Shown piece after piece: positions 1 through 9,072 of a stretch of 55,599 bases of DNA; position 1 is the stretch's first letter; each line of letters opens with the position of its first letter. Source of the stretch: Nodosilinea sp. LEGE 07088 (GTDB taxonomy: Bacteria; Cyanobacteriota; Cyanobacteriia; Phormidesmidales; Phormidesmidaceae); assembly GCF_015207395.1 (NCBI RefSeq), contig NZ_JADEWX010000020.1, positions 1 through 55,599 of the forward strand. Direction: 5' to 3'. The notes beneath the pieces are model-generated. The model did no database searches. It was given only the letters and a program-made list of their open reading frames with translations, and had not been told where the DNA came from. A program made the position numbers and the translations under genes.

Positions 1-44
1 TAGCGATGACCGAATACCACCGTTACCGGATGTGATTCGCGCTC

Positions 45-89
45 AAGCTTCAGCGCCGCAGGTGGCGGCAGCTACCTGCGGCTAAGCTT
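45..89. repeat. Inverted repeat at left edge
   Basis: GCCGCAGGT (55-63) and ACCTGCGGC (74-82) form a 9-bp stem with a 10-base loop, flanked by two AAGCTT copies at 45-50 and 84-89. It lies downstream of the SpvB-like remnant on the minus strand and could be a terminator or a repeat scar. I see no gene in 1-256. Confidence 0.5.
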
Positions 90-256
90 ATAGATCCTGT
101 CTCTACCAGCACTTTTGGAGTAGTTACCCTTCCACACCCCGGAAAGAGTCTGGGTAGAATGATGAACGCTCAGAATCCACCTCTATTTCACCTGCAAACC
201 CTACCGTCATGTTGGGAAAAGGTGACTCAAAGGATTCAGACATCCATTGGGTTTGG

Positions 257-766
257 TTATGCTCTTCCGTATGCGATCGCATGAAAACCTCCTGAGGCCA
301 GTGACAATAGGTTAGGCTTTACCCGAAAAAGCAGCCAAACCCCATGACTTAATTTCTGGAATGGCCGCTGCATTTTCCAGGTTTCTGAAACTCGGTAACA
401 GGGGGATGTTTGCGATCGCTCAACTGATACCAGATCTTCCACCCTGGACAACACAAACGTGTCCCAATCTTCTGGGTTCGCAGAGCGATCGCGATATTGC
501 GGCAGTCCTTTCGCAGTCTTGCGCATCACCCCCGGAATGCTCAATCCCCAGCCCAACCCGAAAGGCCCATTGCCATTGCCAGTGCTGTAAACCAGGCTCA
601 GCTGAGGCTGCAAACCGTTGCGACCTGGAGGAAGCGCGATCGGCACTGAGAAATTGCCGGTACCGGATTGCAGGTCAGGGGAAAAGGTCTCACCAATGCC
701 GTGGAGCGCTCCGCCGCCTTGGGGGAGAGAGATGATCTGATTTGAGGTGCCTGATTTATTACTCAC
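257..766 (-). pseudogene. SpvB/TcdB-like toxin N-terminal remnant
   Basis: The first 110 or so residues match the N-terminus of the Salmonella virulence plasmid 65 kDa B / Tc-toxin TcdB family. Visible landmarks are ISLPQGGGALHGIGETFSPD, a GTGNFSVPIALPPGRNG block and GPFGLGWGLSIPGV. After EDLVSVE the similarity appears to stop and the ORF ends at 169 aa, whereas family members run to many hundreds or thousands of residues. The rest of the beta-propeller and Rhs-type parts is missing from the window. In the family this region helps build the shell that encloses the toxic C-terminus. The ORF is most likely a decayed 5' fragment; a short orphan protein is less likely. Confidence 0.75.
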
Positions 767-1014
767 CGCAACACCTTAAACAAGAAAAATAAAGTATGAA
801 CCAGAAAGACAATAGGGTATTGAGGTCAGCAGATCTGTCAAATTTTGCTGACTGAAATTATTCTCCCTCACAGATCACCTTTTTAGGCAGCCTATTTAAA
901 TCGCGCAATCTTTCCTAAAACAAAGTATTTTCCAATCAGAAATTTCGGCTTTAGCCAGCACACTCAAGTCTCTAGAATGAAAATACAATGGTAGTCTCTA
1001 TTTTTTTAGATAAC

Positions 1015-1046
1015 TTGCGAGATCTTGCGAATTTGCGAGATCTTGC
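1015..1046. repeat. 14-bp direct repeat after AraC gene
   Basis: TTGCGAGATCTTGC occurs at 1015-1028 and again at 1033-1046, with 4 bases between. It sits just downstream of the AraC gene stop. Function is unknown; a regulator-binding site is possible. The rest of 767-1072 is AT-rich and shows no gene. Confidence 0.5.
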
Positions 1047-1072
1047 CATAATTGACACACTTCTTGAGATCT

Positions 1073-1966
1073 CTAAATCTTCAGAAATTGCTTCGGAGTG
1101 CAATGGACGATTCGCTTAAAGTGATAATCAAAGTGACTGTGATGGGAAAAACCGCTCTCTATGGCAACTTCACTGATGCTTAGTTTCCCGTGTCGCAGCA
1201 AGCTTTTTGCATACTCAACCCTTTGCTGAAGAATATACTGATAGGGACTAATTCCCATTGATTGCTTGAACAATCGGCAAAAATAATATCGACTCATTCC
1301 TAATTGGCTTGAGATACTTTCTAATGAGATTGCTTGAGTTAAATGAGTGTTAATATAGTCAGTCGCTGTCTTTATTTTTGAATCAGGCAAGCCATTGGCA
1401 TAGGCTTTAATAATCTTCTTTTGGGTGGAATAATAGCGTAGCAAATGAACACTTAAAAGGGTTGCGACCGACTCGGCATATAGAGAATCACCATCGGGAT
1501 TATTTGCTAGCTCGCGGGTCAATGCTAGTCCCATCTGATAAACAAGAGGATCGGATTGACCAAACTGTGCTGTGAGCTCAACTTTTTCAGGATCAATCGT
1601 TTCGTGAATAGCTTGATGCACATACTCCGGCTCAAGCGTAATATGAATCGTTTCCATCTCTTGATGCCAACGATACTGGCGAGGCATCCCTTGAGGCTCA
1701 AAAGAAATACTGCCGGGATGAAATTCAGCCACTTGTACCTTCTTGCCAGATATTTCCTCTATGCACAGCGCTCCACCCTGAGGAATCGTGATCATATGCT
1801 GGAGCACTGTGCATTTTGGAGTTTCAAAGGGGGGGTGCCGATAAACTTCTAGTCCTATTCCCTGCCAACAGGTCTGATAACTTGAAAGTAGACAGGGGCG
1901 ACCCAGAACCCGAGAAAACTCTTTTTCACGGGAAAAGTCGAATCTTACCAGGTTTTCTTTAGCCAT
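1073..1966 (-). CDS. AraC family transcriptional regulator
   Basis: Encodes a 297-aa DNA-binding regulator. The last 95 or so residues carry the double helix-turn-helix of the AraC/XylS family, with LESISSQLGMSRYYFCRLFK in the first helix pair and ISEVAIESGFSHHSHFDYHF in the second, ending in the usual P-x-x-F/L pattern (CTPKQFLKI). The first 190 residues should be the ligand or dimerisation domain and are not diagnostic. I chose the ATG at 1966 because the 32 residues added by the longer start at 2062 look unrelated to the family; no strong ribosome binding site decides it. The neighbours are a toxin remnant and a broken hydrolase, so the target is unclear. The stretch 1967-2453 holds no gene I can support. 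Confidence 0.85.
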   Translation of the reverse strand: MAKENLVRFDFSREKEFSRVLGRPCLLSSYQTCWQGIGLEVYRHPPFETPKCTVLQHMITIPQGGALCIEEISGKKVQVAEFHPGSISFEPQGMPRQYRWHQEMETIHITLEPEYVHQAIHETIDPEKVELTAQFGQSDPLVYQMGLALTRELANNPDGDSLYAESVATLLSVHLLRYYSTQKKIIKAYANGLPDSKIKTATDYINTHLTQAISLESISSQLGMSRYYFCRLFKQSMGISPYQYILQQRVEYAKSLLRHGKLSISEVAIESGFSHHSHFDYHFKRIVHCTPKQFLKI

Positions 1967-2453
1967 GAGTAAGAGAGCATGATAATGCCTAAAGCAAGTG
2001 TAAATTAGTGTTGACAGCGCATAAAGTGAAGGAGTTATCGGATACTTGCATATCACTCTCACAGCGAAGAATATTCAGACCTTCCAGGCGATCGCTTCGA
2101 TGAAACCTTAGCCGAAACCGAACAGATGCTGTTAATTTCTATATTTTGCCAGATATAATTTTCTTTGCTTAGAGTCATTCAAGAAAGATAAAGCAATGTT
2201 ACGATCTGGCTAACTGACAGAACATACCTTATGGAAGCCTGGAACTCTTCTCTGACAAGGATTTTAGGCAACACAATGGCAATCTCTTGCCAAAATCACC
2301 TAAAATTCTAGCCCGGCAAAATTCTCATACTTATGCGACGTTGTCGGCTGACGTGGGGCTTGCAAGAACCACCGCCGAAACTAGAAATCTAGCCCCCTCG
2401 GCGGTGATGCTCAGCAGCCTTCAGGCCGATGAATTCAGCGGGTAAGAATCCAG

Positions 2454-4010
2454 ATGCCAGAACGACTGGCGCAGCCTTGCATATCATCTCCACCACCCTT
2501 ATGGGGCGAACTTCCCGCTGGCCCCTACCCAGTGGGGTTTCAGTCGTTTATTACCTATGACTACAGCAGGCGCTACGACTTGCCAAGCACCCACCCTGGG
2601 GCGGCTACCACCAGGTTCAAAGGTCGTCCCATTGTCGTGCAGGTTTGGTATCCGGCGCAGCCTCCGGTGGATACCGCTGCCATGCCCTACGAGACTTATC
2701 TCACCGTGTCATCTACGGACAATTCCCTGCAAGCCTTTGTGGAACAGCTCAATCGCTTTACCTGCGAGGCCGAGCAGTGCTGGTCTGGGCTAGATGCAGC
2801 GGATACCGATGCCTTTCAACGCTTTCTGCAAACCCCCACCGCGTGCTACCTGAACGCGCCGCCCCTGGATGGCTCCTACCCGGCAGTAATTTACCATCAG
2901 GGATTGGGTGGCAGTATTGTGGACAATCACATGTTGTTGGAGTTTCTTGCCAGCCACGGGTATGTGGTGGCGACCAGCGCCTTTCAACCGGAGCATGGCC
3001 TGTGGTTTGGGGTTGATGCTGACTTGAATCGCTCGATTAAGGATATGGCTTGTGTGGTCAATACCCTGGGCGATCGCTACGGGATAGATATGGCCCGCAT
3101 TGGGTTGATCGGCCACAGCTATGGAGCCTAGGTGGTGTTGGCCTATGCCGCCGAGGCCCAGGCAAACGTGGGGGCAGTGGTCAGCCTCGACTCGACCCGC
3201 GAGTGGAACCCAGCCTATGACCACCTCTACAGCGCCATCGCGGAGCGGTTGAACGGGGCAGAACGGTTCTCGGTGCCGCTGATGATTTTCAGCAAGGTGA
3301 CGCCAACGGTGACCTTTGAGCACTATGAAACGCTGAGCCACGCCGATCGCTACTACGTCACCGTCCAGCACCTGGAGCACAACGATTTTGTCACCCCAGG
3401 GCCAACCGCTGCGACCCTGGCAGGAGATGGAAGCGATGAACAGGAGCCGCTGATCCGTTCGACCTCCCAGGTTGTTTGTCAGAGCGTTCTGGCGTTCCTG
3501 AATGCCTATCTGAAAGAAGAACCCAATTCTGAGACTTTAATGGCAACCCTGCACGCCCTGGACCGGGATAGTCGAGCCTTAGCTGTTCAAGAGCGTCGTG
3601 CTGAGCCAGTGGCGATCGCAGCCACCTCCCTGCTTGAGCTGTTTCTGCACCAGGACGCTGAAGCCGGATGCAAGCGAATCGCTCAGGATGTCTCCCAGGT
3701 CACGACAGCGATGCTGATGCAGGTTGGACGTGCCTTGCAGGAACGGGGATTGCACGGGGAGGCGTTGGCCCTTCGGGGCCGGTCTTCGACCATCGCCTTG
3801 TACCAGGCCATCAACCACCATTTTCCTGACTTTACCAAAGCCTACGAAGCCCTGGGCGACCTCTACCACTACACCTTGAGCGATAAGCCAAAGGCCAGAG
3901 TTGCTTATCAAGCGGCCCTGGAAGCACTACCTCGGGACTCAACCCTTTCAGCTCCAGAGCAAGACTACCTGCGCTATTCCCTGAGCAACGACATCGAAGC
4001 ACTCAGATGA
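2454..4010 (+). pseudogene. Alpha/beta hydrolase interrupted by in-frame TAG
   Basis: Two ORFs lie in the same frame: 2454-3131 (225 aa) and 3132-4010 (292 aa), separated only by TAG at 3129-3131. Together they would make a 518-codon hydrolase resembling the dienelactone hydrolase / PAF-acetylhydrolase-like group. The N-terminal part has GRPIVVQVWYPAQ, and the nucleophile elbow GHSYGA places the catalytic Ser near residue 222. The stop falls directly after this elbow. The downstream half continues naturally with VVLAYAAEAQ, and its last 120 residues are helical and TPR-like. A single nonsense mutation (or a sequencing error) explains the data best. Readthrough is possible but nothing in the sequence supports it. 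The 3' end overlaps the convergent GNAT gene by 8 bp. Confidence 0.8.
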
Positions 4011-5148
4011 GGATGAGATCGTAGCGACTGCACTCGTGCACTCGCCGAAAACGTTTCTGAATCTGAGCCGCATTATCCCCTTGATAATGGGCGAACAGGT
4101 GACGGGGGCTGAGGCCAGGGATGGCGCTGCTAATGGCGGCGTCCACTTCGCCACCCTCTAGATACACATGCCAGTAGCTCTCGACCTTTTCAAAGCCCTG
4201 GGCTTCATACCAGCGCAGGGTGGCGGCATCGTCGCGAGTCCAGGCTTCGAGACGGCGGAGGTGAAGGGGTTGGGCCAGGGCGATCGCGGCTTCCAGCAGG
4301 GCTTTCCCTACTCCCTGATGGCGGTAGTCAGGGTGAACAGCCAGGTTCCAGATCATGCCTGCTTTCCCGTCCATCTTAGGAGTGGCTGGGGGCGAGCAAA
4401 CGCTACCGGGTTCCGCCTCACATTCGATGTCGATCAGGCCGATGATCTGTCCGCCTAACTCGGCCACCAGCTCTATGGAAGGATTGGCGTAATGCTCCTT
4501 TTCGCGATAGACGTTATCGAAGTAGGCGGTGTCGAGAAAGGCCAGCACCCGACAGCGCAGCCACTGGGCTTCATCGGCTGGCCGGTAAGGGCGAATTTTC
4601 CAGGTCATTGCATGATCGTCGTTCCAAGCCACAGGGGTGACCGTCTCAGTCTCCCAATCCTCCCGCAAAATGGCGTATTGCAAAGCGTCGTAGCGCTTCC
4701 CCTCATCCTTGCGAAAGTGGCCTTCTTTGACGTAGCCGCAGGCACGAAACACCCGCTGCATGGCAACGTTGTCTTCCCGCGTGGTTCCGGCAATGCGATC
4801 TAGCTGAGACCAGGTGTCGAACAGGTAGCGGGTCAGCCACTGCACGGCCTGCTTGCCAATGCCCTGTCCCCGATAGGCGGTTCGGATGCGCAGGTCGAAA
4901 AGGGGGTAGCCATCATCGACATCCTCCAGGTCATACAGGCGAATGAGCCCGACTTGCTCCTGGGTGGCTGACATGATCCAGAAGGTTTGGTGGTTGGTGC
5001 CGGTGAAGATGCCCGCCTGAATCCAGCCCAGGACTTGCTCTCGGCTGGGGTGGGGGTTGACGTGATAAGGCCAGCGATCGCTCGTCAACCATTCGACCAA
5101 CAGGTCTTGCTCGGCAGGCAGTTTAAGGGGGATAAACGACAGCTGCAT
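4003..5148 (-). CDS. Tandem GNAT N-acetyltransferase fusion
   Basis: A 381-aa protein with two complete GNAT folds. The N-terminal domain (about 1-165) is RimJ/RimL-like with the acetyl-CoA loop RGQGIGK near residue 93. The second domain (about 183-330) has YRHQGVGK near residue 275 and the usual C-terminal WYEAQGFEKV segment. GNAT enzymes move acetyl from acetyl-CoA to amines; the substrates here cannot be read. The start at 5148 (MQLSFIPL) is preferred because a longer reading from 5265 would run into the neighbouring gene and adds unrelated sequence. It lies 25 bp after the next GNAT gene and is probably co-transcribed with it. Confidence 0.85.
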   Translation of the reverse strand: MQLSFIPLKLPAEQDLLVEWLTSDRWPYHVNPHPSREQVLGWIQAGIFTGTNHQTFWIMSATQEQVGLIRLYDLEDVDDGYPLFDLRIRTAYRGQGIGKQAVQWLTRYLFDTWSQLDRIAGTTREDNVAMQRVFRACGYVKEGHFRKDEGKRYDALQYAILREDWETETVTPVAWNDDHAMTWKIRPYRPADEAQWLRCRVLAFLDTAYFDNVYREKEHYANPSIELVAELGGQIIGLIDIECEAEPGSVCSPPATPKMDGKAGMIWNLAVHPDYRHQGVGKALLEAAIALAQPLHLRRLEAWTRDDAATLRWYEAQGFEKVESYWHVYLEGGEVDAAISSAIPGLSPRHLFAHYQGDNAAQIQKRFRRVHECSRYDLILI

Positions 5149-5173
5149 GGCATTTTTCAGAGATTTGCCTTGA

Positions 5174-6004
5174 TCACCGATCGCTAAAGTAGCCAGTGTA
5201 GTGGGAGCCAATGGGCTGAAAACCCAGAGATTTGTAGAGGGCGATCGCGCCCCAATTATCATCATCGACCCAGAGCTTCACCGCTGAAAACTCCTGAAAC
5301 AGCTCTCGCAGCACAAAGGCGAGTAGCTGCCTGCCGAAGCCTTGGCGGCGGAAGGGGGCAAAAGTAAAGGCTCCAACGATCATGCCGTGGTGGAGCGTTG
5401 CCCCCCGTTTCACGACGGAAACCACTTGCCCCTGGTGCTCCAGGACCGCCACGCGCTGTTGCTGAATCAGTGCATCCCAATTGTGGGGCACAATGCGGAT
5501 GCCTCGCTCGGCCTGGTTGGCTGCAAGATAGGCTTGCAGAGCGGGCTTGTCGTCAGGGATGGCCCAACGTCCGTTGCCTTCTGCCGGTACCTGGGTGCAG
5601 ACCATGATTAGCGAGGTGTACTCTCGCTGAAGCTGATAATCGTGAAGTAAGCGGGGACGAACCCAATCGCGGCTGGGGAGCGAGGTGGCAATGCGCTGGG
5701 GGCAGCCTCGGGACTGCACTAGGGAGAGGAGAGTCTCGGTGGTAGTGCGATCGCACCCGGCCAGCGAGACAGCTTTGTTGTCTGGGCCTGCCATCAAGGC
5801 CCCACAGATATGACTGCGATCGAGGGTCTCTGGGGTAGCGGAGATATGGGCAATGGCCAGCAATTCTCCCTGATTCTGCGGCAATCGACCCATCAGGATG
5901 AGGCTGAGAACGTATTCCAAGTCCGGGTTGGGGTGAGGCCCGGTGGATAACCATTCAACCGCAGCCTGGATCTGATGCTGGGTAGGAGCCTTGATGATGT
6001 CCAT
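5174..6004 (-). CDS. GNAT family N-acetyltransferase
   Basis: A 276-aa protein. The C-terminal 130 residues form a GNAT domain with the acetyl-CoA binding loop FRRQGFGRQ at about 218-226, followed by VDDDNWGAIALYKSLGFQP, the typical alpha4-beta7 part. The N-terminal half resembles a degenerate GNAT domain, as in double-GNAT proteins of the FR47-like group. Its promoter is probably shared with the divergent GNAT gene, since only 44 bp separate the two starts. The substrate is unknown. Confidence 0.85.
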   Translation of the reverse strand: MDIIKAPTQHQIQAAVEWLSTGPHPNPDLEYVLSLILMGRLPQNQGELLAIAHISATPETLDRSHICGALMAGPDNKAVSLAGCDRTTTETLLSLVQSRGCPQRIATSLPSRDWVRPRLLHDYQLQREYTSLIMVCTQVPAEGNGRWAIPDDKPALQAYLAANQAERGIRIVPHNWDALIQQQRVAVLEHQGQVVSVVKRGATLHHGMIVGAFTFAPFRRQGFGRQLLAFVLRELFQEFSAVKLWVDDDNWGAIALYKSLGFQPIGSHYTGYFSDR

Positions 6005-6048
6005 CTCAGGTATGGGAAAATGCGATTACTCTATTGCAACACCCTGAA

Positions 6049-6633
6049 ATGGAGCCTTTCCGCACTGTTGACCTCACTCCTCGGGATGCTGAGCTGATTC
6101 AGCAGACGGCTAAGGTGGCCTATGAAGCTTCCAAAAGCATTTCGAAGATTTGGCTGCCCACAGTTGAGGCAGCGATCGAGGAAGTCCACGAAAGCCTGGA
6201 ACGGGAGGGCATCAGTCAGGTACTGCTGGATGGCCATCGGGTTGCGGCCTGGATCGGTGCTTCGCCCCAGTTCAGTGGTCGGGTGGTGGAGATTCATCCT
6301 TTAATTGTTGCCAGAGGCTATCACGGGAAGGGGCTGGGGCGATGGATGGTGAATCAGGTTGAAGCCTGGGCCAGGCAGCAGGGAGCGTTAACCCTATGGA
6401 TTGGCACCAGCGATGAGACCCATGCCACGTCCCTTTCCGGCGTGAATTTGTATGAGAATACTGGGCCTGTCATTGCCAGTTTTCATCAGGTCGCACCCCA
6501 TCCCTGTGGATTTTGGTTGCGGCTGGGGTTTCACATTGTGGGGGTACTACCGGATGCAGAGGGGATTGGAAAGCCCAGCATCATGATGGCCAAACCCCTG
6601 CAGCAAAAGGGAGGAGAGGCGCATGAAGATTGA
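6049..6633 (+). CDS. GNAT family N-acetyltransferase (AAC(6')-like)
   Basis: A 194-aa acetyltransferase with the acetyl-CoA loop ARGYHGKGLGRWMV around residues 88-101 and a C-terminal WLRLGFHIVGVLPDAEG segment of the kind found in aminoglycoside 6'-type acetyltransferases. That likeness suggests small amine substrates but does not prove resistance activity. An in-frame TTG at 6034 could extend the protein by five residues; the ATG at 6049 is the simpler start. Its last 11 bp overlap the next GNAT gene, which indicates translational coupling. Confidence 0.82.
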   Translation: MEPFRTVDLTPRDAELIQQTAKVAYEASKSISKIWLPTVEAAIEEVHESLEREGISQVLLDGHRVAAWIGASPQFSGRVVEIHPLIVARGYHGKGLGRWMVNQVEAWARQQGALTLWIGTSDETHATSLSGVNLYENTGPVIASFHQVAPHPCGFWLRLGFHIVGVLPDAEGIGKPSIMMAKPLQQKGGEAHED

Positions 6634-7072
6634 GATTCTGCCTGCCCAGGTTGAGGATAAGCCCGTGTTGCGGCATCTCCTGCAGCTGTGCCTACACGAC
6701 TACAGCGAGTTCAACGGCAAAGAGGTCAATGCCCATGGGCTGTTTGACTACCCCTATCTGGACTACTACTGGACGGAGGCTGGGCGGTATCCGTTTCTGG
6801 TGCGGGTAGAGGGGACGTTGGCCGGATTCGTGTTGGTCAGACAGTTGGAGCTAGATGCAGATGAACCGCTTTGGCAGATGGCGGAGTTCTTTGTTCTGAG
6901 CAAGTACCGACGACAGGGGATTGGGCGAGAGGTGGCACACCGGGTATTTGACCAATTTGAGGGCAGGTGGCAGGTACCCCCCCAGGAGGGCAATCTGCCT
7001 GTCCTGGGGTTCTGGCAACGGGTGATAGAGGACTATCAGCACAAAAAGCCTGGAGCTGTCTTTCTCCAATAA
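6623..7072 (+). CDS. GNAT family N-acetyltransferase
   Basis: A 149-aa single-domain acetyltransferase (COG5628-like). VLSKYRRQGIGREVA at about 92-106 is the acetyl-CoA binding loop. The preceding DYPYLDYYWTEAGRYPFLV and the C-terminal FWQRVIEDY are typical of this subgroup. It begins inside the 3' end of the preceding gene and the pair should be one transcript, closed by the hairpin at 7081. The substrate is unknown. Confidence 0.82.
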   Translation: MKIEILPAQVEDKPVLRHLLQLCLHDYSEFNGKEVNAHGLFDYPYLDYYWTEAGRYPFLVRVEGTLAGFVLVRQLELDADEPLWQMAEFFVLSKYRRQGIGREVAHRVFDQFEGRWQVPPQEGNLPVLGFWQRVIEDYQHKKPGAVFLQ

Positions 7073-7080
7073 TTCATAGG

Positions 7081-7112
7081 GAAGCCCCTCATCTGAGTCG
7101 ATCAGGGGCTTC
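7081..7112 (+). terminator. Terminator-like hairpin after GNAT pair
   Basis: GAAGCCCCT (7081-7089) pairs perfectly with AGGGGCTTC (7104-7112) around a 14-base loop, 8 bp after the stop at 7072. The tail (TATCTATT) is only weakly T-rich, so termination may be incomplete. Confidence 0.6.
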
Positions 7113-7184
7113 TATCTATTCGGAAGTGTCGATGCTACGGGCTGGCGCTGTCACCTGTTAAGGCAACAAGACCCGCTCTATTCC

Positions 7185-8204
7185 TCAGGCAGGAATTGAG
7201 GAAATGCGCAGGTTGCCACTGCCACCGATGCGTCGGGTGCTGTTGACCTGGTTAGCATAGGGAGACCCCATGGCTTCCATAACGGGCTTGGCGAGACCAT
7301 CCTGAATCCGGAAGGGGTCCGCACCGTTAGCGGCATTGACTGCCTCCTTAAAGCTGCCTCCCATCACCCAGGTGCCGAGGAAAGCGGGGAAGCTCACCAC
7401 CGAATCGGCATAGACCTGCTCAGAACCTGAGGCAACTTTGAAGCCACACGCCAGCCATTCATCAATGTGTGAGGCCCCAAAGCAGGCGGTGGAGAACACC
7501 ATGCGGAACTTGCGCCGATAGGCCACCGGGATTGCCTTGATTTTGTCTGCCACTAGGGCCATGGATACGGCGTCATTGGGGTAGAAGTAGAGTTCATCGT
7601 CCAATCCATGGGGGGAAATGATCAAATCAACGGCTTTGACCGAGGGCTTCGCGGCCACCTGCTCCAACTTCTGGCAGAGCGCCGATAGGGTCGCCTGCTG
7701 TTCCTGCAGATAGTGGGTGTTCCCATAGTGAGGACCGAGCAGGGAGTTGGACGTCAGGGCCGCCCCGGCTTCGACGGCCTCATAGAACTGTTTACTGGCT
7801 CCATCCATTTCTTCGCTCAGGGTAATCAGGTGAATGACTTCCCGCTGAGCTTTCAAAACGGGAGGAGTAACGGGCATCACAATGGGCACAGAGGCATTGT
7901 TGCCGGTATGGAAATAGGGGCCTTTGTGGACCCGGCCATCGGCATCGACCCGAAACTCCAGAGCCAGAATATCGGGCACCTCCTGGGTGAAGGTGCCAAA
8001 GGGGGTACTGAAACGAATGGTATTGCGGTCAACCCATTCCTGGGATAATCCTGAAAATTCGCCGTTGCTGTTGGTTCTTCCTTCGTAGATTTTGTCGTTG
8101 CCGTTACCGCCCTGGTCGAGGTCATAAATCTGGACTCGGGCATTGACGACGGGGGTTTGCATGTCGTTGTAGAGGACCTTTCCACCTAACGCTAATCGAG
8201 ACAT
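7185..8204 (-). CDS. Predicted caspase-like protein with TTR-like N-domain
   Basis: A 339-aa protein. Residues 5-85 look like a transthyretin/CarboxypepD-regulatory-like beta domain (GKVLYNDMQTPVVNARVQIY, then TNSNGEFSG). Residues 120-310 carry alternating strands and helices with VDLIISPHG (His199) and RMVFSTACFGAS (Cys241). This order and spacing of a His-Gly and an Ala-Cys-x-Gly motif after hydrophobic strands is the pattern of clan CD (caspase/legumain-like) peptidases. The peptidase call is inference from motifs, not a firm family match. There is no signal peptide. The gene is divergent from the small gene at 8637, with a palindrome-rich interval between them. The regulator is unknown. 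Confidence 0.6.
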   Translation of the reverse strand: MSRLALGGKVLYNDMQTPVVNARVQIYDLDQGGNGNDKIYEGRTNSNGEFSGLSQEWVDRNTIRFSTPFGTFTQEVPDILALEFRVDADGRVHKGPYFHTGNNASVPIVMPVTPPVLKAQREVIHLITLSEEMDGASKQFYEAVEAGAALTSNSLLGPHYGNTHYLQEQQATLSALCQKLEQVAAKPSVKAVDLIISPHGLDDELYFYPNDAVSMALVADKIKAIPVAYRRKFRMVFSTACFGASHIDEWLACGFKVASGSEQVYADSVVSFPAFLGTWVMGGSFKEAVNAANGADPFRIQDGLAKPVMEAMGSPYANQVNSTRRIGGSGNLRISSIPA

Positions 8205-8429
8205 TGTTTTCTCCTTAATTGAGGATGCAAATCAGGTTGCGAAGTTGCATTTGAAGAATTTCTCGGGTTATTGGAAGTCGGTTGAAGACTTCTCTAAGGT
8301 CTCGAAGAAACTCTCTAATGCTTTAATAGGTCCACTATCGAAGCAGTAGGTTCCCCCAAGCACCCATGCATCAATTCCCTAGAATTCCTCACGATTAAAG
8401 GGTTGTCGGACTTAGGGGTAGGAGATTGT

Positions 8430-8448
8430 CTTGGGGGATGCCCTGAAG
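8430..8448. promoter_or_regulatory. 19-bp palindrome, copy 1
   Basis: CTTGGGGGATGCCCTGAAG is an imperfect palindrome of the form CTTcgGGGaaTCCCcgAAG. It lies in the 432-bp gap between the divergent genes at 8204 and 8637. Half-sites are visible nearby, for example TTCCCCCAAG at 8352-8361. It is a candidate operator. Confidence 0.45.
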
Positions 8449-8476
8449 TTTATCGGCCAGTTCCCTGCGAAAGGAA

Positions 8477-8495
8477 CTTGGGGGAATCCCCGAAG
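8477..8495. promoter_or_regulatory. 19-bp palindrome, copy 2
   Basis: CTTGGGGGAATCCCCGAAG lies 47 bp after copy 1, preceded by AAGGAA. Related sites occur at 17227 and 23945. The spacing is between four and five helical turns. A further half-site (ATTCCCAGAAG) starts at 8504. Confidence 0.5.
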
Positions 8496-8636
8496 TAAAT
8501 GCGATTCCCAGAAGTATTCAAGCCCTTACTATATGAGCTTCTAAGAATTAGTAATGTAGGCAAGCTTGGGGGTAGATCTCCTGGGGATAGTGAATTTGTT
8601 CGAATTCATTCCCTTGTCTTAAAGGAGACAAACGAT

Positions 8637-9026
8637 ATGGCAATTACCGCAGATTACATAGTTGTTTCTGACGGCGCGATTACCCTTGTCCCCCCAGGGG
8701 GAGACAGCGATCGCAAGTACACCTTCACCATCCCGATTGGGGCAAAGATTGCCCCCGGTCAAAACCCCGTCCTGACTTTCATGACCTGGGCCGATGGTGG
8801 AATCGTTGATCTGGTGGTTGAGCTGAATGGGCAAAACATTGTTAACCCCACTCGATTCAACAGCGATCGTCGTTCTTACCATGAGGTAGTAAACCTGAAC
8901 ATCCCCAGAATTGGACTGCCCAATGATCTGGTATTTCGAGCTGCCGCTGGCCCAAGTAATGCCCGCATTTGGGTGTCTGATGTGGTCTTCTGGTTCCAGC
9001 GTGAGGCGCTGCTGCCTGGTGACTAA
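8637..9026 (+). CDS. Small beta-rich hypothetical protein
   Basis: A 129-aa protein with no family I can name. The start at 8637 (MAITADYIVV) is fixed by AAAGGAGA 8-15 bases upstream; the longer ORF from 8499 runs through the palindromes and is rejected. The sequence alternates short hydrophobic strands with Gly/Asn/Asp turns (DGAITLVPPGGDSD, FTIPIGAKIAPG, NARIWVSDVVFWF), suggesting a beta-sandwich. There is no signal peptide or membrane segment. Position opposite the caspase-like gene and behind shared palindromes suggests co-regulation with it. Confidence 0.7.
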   Translation: MAITADYIVVSDGAITLVPPGGDSDRKYTFTIPIGAKIAPGQNPVLTFMTWADGGIVDLVVELNGQNIVNPTRFNSDRRSYHEVVNLNIPRIGLPNDLVFRAAAGPSNARIWVSDVVFWFQREALLPGD

Positions 9027-9040
9027 ATAGCAGCAAACTT

Positions 9041-9072
9041 GACGGAGGAGAGGGAGCCTGCCCACCTCCGTC
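9041..9072 (+). terminator. Hairpin after small beta-rich gene
   Basis: GACGGAGG (9041-9048) pairs with CCTCCGTC (9065-9072) 15 bp after the stop at 9026. There is no T tract. The remainder of 9073-9579 contains no gene I can support. Confidence 0.5.
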
